Source of the DNA: Deltaproteobacteria bacterium RIFOXYD12_FULL_50_9
Lineage (GTDB): Bacteria > Desulfobacterota > Desulfobulbia > Desulfobulbales > CALZHT01
Assembly: GCA_001799225.1 (NCBI GenBank)
Contig: MGTA01000112.1
Span: 1 to 7,967 of the forward strand
Length of the DNA: 7,967 bases
Direction: 5' to 3'
Shown piece after piece: positions 4,991 to 7,967 of the stretch. A program made the translations under genes and the position numbers. Positions within the stretch are counted from its first letter, which is position 1, and the number at the start of each line of letters is the position of its first letter. Under the pieces are notes generated by a model, which saw nothing but the letters and a program-made list of their open reading frames with translations, was not told where the DNA came from and searched no databases.

Positions 4991-6325
4991 ATGAATCGGA
5001 TTACCATAACCGCCGGCGAACACTGCCTGGGCAAGACACCTGATATATTTGAAACCTTTCTGGGTTCCTGTGTCGGCGTGGCCCTTTACGATGGTCGGAA
5101 CCGGATCGGCGGGCTGCTGCATATCATCCTGCCCGAGGGCTCCCAACAGAAAGTTCAAGACAATCCGTTTGCCTATGCAAAAAGCGCTGTGCCGGCCCTT
5201 TTCGCCGCCCTGATCGCATCAGGCGCCGACCGCAACTGCCTGGTGGCGACCCTGGGCGGCGGCGCCCATATCCGCACGGTCGCGGGTGGTACGGACCTCA
5301 AGATCGGGCAGCGCAATGTCCTGGCCATCCGGACTATCTGCAATGATCTGGGAATCAGGATCATCCATGAGGATGTCGGCGAAGACTATGGCCGGCAGAT
5401 GACCTTTGATCTTGCCGACGGCCAGGTCGATATTCACTCGTCGCGTTTCGGGCATGACGATGCAAAACCCAGGCCGGCAGCACTGCCGGCCATCAGCCAG
5501 GAAAGCCTGATCGAGGCGATCCAGACCCTCAAACCCATCTCGGATGCCGCAATCCAGACCCTTGATCTGGCCCGTGATCCGACCAGCAGCTTCCATCAAC
5601 TTGAGCGCCTGATTCTGCAGGACCAGGTGCTCACCGCCAACCTGCTCCGGCTGGTCAATTCAGCCTACTATCAGATGCCGACTGCGGTAAGCACGGTTTC
5701 CCAGGCCCTCGGTCTGCTGGGACTGAACGCCTTTAGACGGTTGGTGATGCAGATCTTTGTCCATGACCTCTTTGCCCGCAAGCTCTATGCCTACTCCATG
5801 GAGGCCGGAGCGTTGTTCCACCACTCCGTGGTCTGCGCCCGGATCACCGAACTCCTGATCAACACAGGCTCGGATGAGGAGAGGGAGAAAGCTTACCTGG
5901 CCGGTCTCCTCCATGACCTTGGCAAAGTCGTGCTCGAACGTTGCGCCAGCGCCAGATTCCCGCAGGTTGTTGACCTGGTTCTGTTCAAAGGCATGGAATT
6001 CCATAAGGCGGAACGCGATGTATTAGGCACTGATCATCCGGCGGTCGGCCGCCTGGTCGCCGACATCTGGCGTCTGCCCGCCGAACTTGGCGAGGCCATT
6101 GCCCTGCACCACCAACCCCTGCTGGCCGCCCCGGGCCAACGCCGGCTGGTCTGCGCCGTCCATGTTGCCAGCCTGCTCTGCAACATGCTGGGGGTCGGCT
6201 TCTCCTCAGACACCATGGCCAATCAGGCCGAGCCCGCCGCCTTCCGGGAACTGGGACTTGACGGGCCGGCGGTCGATGCCTTGCTGGCTGCCCTGCCAGC
6301 CATAGTTGGTCAGCATGGTCGCTGA
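4991..6325 (+). CDS. cheD: CheD receptor deamidase fused to an HDOD signalling domain
   Basis: A 444-residue cytoplasmic fusion. Residues about 1-155 are CheD, which deamidates glutamines of chemoreceptors. The segment TFLGSCVGVALYDG holds Thr22 and Cys27, and GGLLHIILPEG holds His44, giving the catalytic Cys-His-Thr set. LGGGAHI (88-94) and NIG-like KIGQRNVLAI (104-113) are also typical. After a Pro/Ala-rich linker (about 160-168), an HDOD domain runs to the end. Its first part reads LQDQVLTANLLRLVNSAYY and VSTVSQALGLLGLNAFRRLV. Its HD-like part has the pair HH 277-278, LAGLLHDLGK with HD at 308-309, GTDHPAVG with His349, and ALHHQP with HH 373-374. HDOD domains are signalling modules seen next to chemotaxis, motility and cyclic-nucleotide proteins. 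I chose the ATG at 4991 because GGAA at 4979-4982 is 8 bases away and because it places Cys27 and His44 as in Thermotoga CheD; a GTG at 4985 is possible. CheD is normally a single domain of about 160 residues, so this architecture is unusual. Confidence 0.9.
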   Translation: MNRITITAGEHCLGKTPDIFETFLGSCVGVALYDGRNRIGGLLHIILPEGSQQKVQDNPFAYAKSAVPALFAALIASGADRNCLVATLGGGAHIRTVAGGTDLKIGQRNVLAIRTICNDLGIRIIHEDVGEDYGRQMTFDLADGQVDIHSSRFGHDDAKPRPAALPAISQESLIEAIQTLKPISDAAIQTLDLARDPTSSFHQLERLILQDQVLTANLLRLVNSAYYQMPTAVSTVSQALGLLGLNAFRRLVMQIFVHDLFARKLYAYSMEAGALFHHSVVCARITELLINTGSDEEREKAYLAGLLHDLGKVVLERCASARFPQVVDLVLFKGMEFHKAERDVLGTDHPAVGRLVADIWRLPAELGEAIALHHQPLLAAPGQRRLVCAVHVASLLCNMLGVGFSSDTMANQAEPAAFRELGLDGPAVDALLAALPAIVGQHGR

Positions 6326-7181
6326 AAACGAAGAGACCGCCCTCATCCGAGTCATCGACCTGGCCCAGCAGTGGTCCGGCTGTAATTTCACGCGCTATAA
6401 TCCTTCCACCCTGGGCCGGCGGGTGGGCCGCCGGATGATTGATGTCCGCTGCCAATCGGTGGCCGACTACCTCGACTATCTCCTGACGCATCCGGCTGAA
6501 TACCCGCGGCTGGTATCGGCCATGACCATCAAGGTAAGCCGCTTTTTCCGGGACCCCGAGGTGTTCCAGCTGATCGACACTGTTATCCTGCCCCGCATCT
6601 TTGCAAGAGCGGCAGCCAACAATCGCCAGTCTGTACGGATCTGGAGTTCGGCTTGCGCCTGCGGAGAAGAGGCTTACTCCATCGCCATCCTGATTGCCGA
6701 AATTCTAGCCAACGAGCAGACATCCCATCCCAACATTACTCTTTTGGGTACCGACCTCGACTCCCAGAGTCTGGCCGCAGCAGCCGAAGGCATCTACCAC
6801 CGGGAGGAGCTGCTCGAGATTAGCGAACCACTCCGCAGCCGCTATTTTACTCAACCCCTCTCCTTGTGGCCTCTACAATTTCAGGTTGCGCCCCAATTAC
6901 GCTCCATGGTACAGTTTACCACGTTCGACCTTACCAATCCGACTCGCCTTGCTCCACCCAGCGGCATCTTCTCGGAGTACGATTTCATCCTGTGCCGGAA
7001 CATGTTGATCTACTGTCAACCTGCTCTCAAACTCGATATCCTACGCCGATTCTTCACCTGTCTGCGGCCGGGAGGATTTCTGGCGCTCGGCAGATCAGAG
7101 AGCCTGCCGGAATACTATACGGACCGTTTTGAGACGATTGACCCACGAATAAAGCTATATATGAAGAAGGAGACGATTTAA
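6315..7181 (+). CDS. cheR: CheR chemoreceptor glutamate methyltransferase
   Basis: A 288-residue protein of usual CheR length. It transfers methyl groups from SAM to glutamates of methyl-accepting receptors. The N-terminal helical domain contains LGRRVGRRM (33-41) and the conserved TIKVSRFFRDPEVF (71-84). The SAM-binding domain follows: RIWSSACACGEEAYSIAI (108-125, motif I), LLGTDLDSQSL (143-153, acidic residues for the ribose), YDFILCRNMLIYC (222-234) and LRPGGFLALGRSESL (250-264). No TPR or C-terminal receptor-tether domain is present. The ATG at 6315 overlaps the end of the cheD-HDOD gene by 11 bases, with no good Shine-Dalgarno site, so translation is likely coupled to the upstream gene. 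A TTG at 6306 in frame is a less likely start. CheD makes glutamates that CheR can methylate, so the pair would act on the same receptors. Confidence 0.93.
   Translation: MVAENEETALIRVIDLAQQWSGCNFTRYNPSTLGRRVGRRMIDVRCQSVADYLDYLLTHPAEYPRLVSAMTIKVSRFFRDPEVFQLIDTVILPRIFARAAANNRQSVRIWSSACACGEEAYSIAILIAEILANEQTSHPNITLLGTDLDSQSLAAAAEGIYHREELLEISEPLRSRYFTQPLSLWPLQFQVAPQLRSMVQFTTFDLTNPTRLAPPSGIFSEYDFILCRNMLIYCQPALKLDILRRFFTCLRPGGFLALGRSESLPEYYTDRFETIDPRIKLYMKKETI
7167..7173 (+). promoter_or_regulatory. Strong ribosome binding site inside the cheR 3' end
   Basis: AAGGAGA lies 7 bases before the ATG at 7181 and fixes that start, which overlaps the cheR stop by one base (TAATG). The site is much better than those of the two preceding genes, so the sensor may be made in larger amounts or less dependently on coupling. 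Confidence 0.7.
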
Positions 7182-7967
7182 TGCCACTAACTTACCAGGG
7201 TCCCTTAAAAAAGGCCTTCAACGACCAGGGCGCCTTGACATATGAAGCTATGAAACAGCTCTACCAGCAGAGCTTAAGCGCCATACGGATCGTCGACCGT
7301 GATTTCACTATCGTTACCCAGAACCCGGCCATGGACCGCATGGTCCAACTGCCGGTCTCCCTGGTCTCCGGCAAAAAATGCTTCGAAGTGGCTCGATCCC
7401 GCGAGTACTGCCACACCGATAAATGTCCACATACGCAGATAATGTCAGGAAAAGCACGGGTCGAGCAGGTATATGAGTGTGAACTCTGGAACGGCAACCG
7501 TTTCCCGGCCTGGGTTCTGGCCACCCCTTTTTATGACGATCAGAACAAGGTGGCCGGATCTCTGCAGGTAGTCCGCGACGAAACCCACTTGATGACCATC
7601 AGCAAAGCGCTCGAAGAAAAAAACACCGACCTGGAACGGCACCTGCGCCTGACGCGCGGCCAGAACGAGATAATCAAGATTTTATACCGGGAAACCCGGA
7701 TCGAGGATCTGGCAACCCAGATTCTCAGACTTCTGCCCAGCTACACCCCGGTGATCACTGGAGTGATCTATCTCTTCAACGACAAAGACGACCGGCTCGT
7801 TCCTTTAGCCCAGCATGCCTTGGCCGGACCGGCTCCGGAATTTATTCTGGGCCAGGGCCTGCCCGGCGAGGTCGCCTTACGGGAAGAGCCCATCTTCATG
7901 ACCAACCTGCCGGATTCTTATCTGAAATTCTGCTCGGGAACCGGGGAAGCATGCCCGGCCCATATCG
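7181..7967 (+). CDS. PAS-GAF sensor protein, N-terminal part (3' end outside window)
   Basis: The first 262 codons of a signalling protein that runs off the window. There is no signal peptide or membrane segment in this part, so the visible domains are cytoplasmic. A PAS domain covers about 25-135 (SLSAIRIVDRDFTIVTQNPA at 31-50; VAGSLQVVRDETH at 124-136). Within it are cysteines 67, 77 and 82 (KKCFEV, YCHTDKCPH), a pattern C-x9-C-x4-C-P that I know from a PAS subfamily common in anaerobes; its ligand is not settled. A charged helix, probably a coiled coil, spans 137-170. A GAF domain begins near 172 (IEDLATQILRLL, GVIYLFN, GQGLPGEVALREEPIFMTNL). The output domain is not seen: it could be a histidine kinase, a hybrid kinase, a diguanylate cyclase or a receptor signalling domain. 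The one-base overlap with cheR makes it the natural partner, possibly the substrate, of the CheD/CheR pair. Confidence 0.8.
   Translation, partial: MPLTYQGPLKKAFNDQGALTYEAMKQLYQQSLSAIRIVDRDFTIVTQNPAMDRMVQLPVSLVSGKKCFEVARSREYCHTDKCPHTQIMSGKARVEQVYECELWNGNRFPAWVLATPFYDDQNKVAGSLQVVRDETHLMTISKALEEKNTDLERHLRLTRGQNEIIKILYRETRIEDLATQILRLLPSYTPVITGVIYLFNDKDDRLVPLAQHALAGPAPEFILGQGLPGEVALREEPIFMTNLPDSYLKFCSGTGEACPAHI

Noticed and set aside
5985..6491. 168-codon antisense ORF across cheD-HDOD and cheR
   Set aside because: Very Arg/Pro/Gly-rich translation, no family motif, and fully covered by two well-supported genes on the other strand.
1..7967. CRISPR array, tRNA, rRNA or transposase gene
   Set aside because: No regularly spaced repeats, no cloverleaf or rRNA-like segment, and no transposase or integrase motif was seen in any frame I read.

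Overview
The window looks like chromosomal DNA from an anaerobic Gram-negative bacterium, most plausibly of the Desulfobacterota (old Deltaproteobacteria) or a similar group. This is an inference. It rests on the rubredoxin/nitrite-reductase-type NAD(P)H oxidoreductase, the split YeeE/YedE sulfur-transport pair, the chemotaxis plus PAS/GAF signalling genes, the lipoprotein signal on the serpin, and a moderately high G+C content. All genes I can support lie on the + strand.

Left part (1-2642): the 3' end of a class I SAM-dependent methyltransferase is followed by a GTG-started FAD/NAD(P)-dependent oxidoreductase. A clear sigma70-type promoter with a 16-bp perfect palindrome at its expected start point then leads into two overlapping genes. 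Each encodes half of a YeeE/YedE (TsuA-type) membrane protein, with the family's Cys-Pro motifs. The promoter and palindrome suggest a repressed, inducible sulfur-compound uptake unit.

Middle part (2643-4990): a single, visibly A+T-richer gene encodes a 554-residue lipoprotein of the serpin family with an N-terminal extension, an internal insertion and a much longer reactive-centre loop than usual. The loop-coding DNA contains a strong G-quadruplex motif. A related ~57-bp direct repeat (about 77% identical) lies on either side of the gene. One copy supplies the 3' end of the second YeeE gene, and the other lies just after the serpin stop. Nearby are a 19-bp perfect inverted repeat, a possible terminator and an 11-bp hairpin. 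The arrangement suggests the serpin is an accessory cassette.

Right part (4991-7967): a tight operon with overlapping genes encodes (i) a fusion of a CheD receptor deamidase to an HDOD signalling domain, (ii) a CheR receptor methyltransferase, and (iii) a PAS-GAF sensor cut by the window end. CheD and CheR both modify glutamine/glutamate side chains of chemoreceptors. Their coupling to a sensor gene, with no CheA, CheW, CheY or CheB visible here, suggests a compact receptor-modification module. The CheD-HDOD architecture is the most unusual protein in the window.
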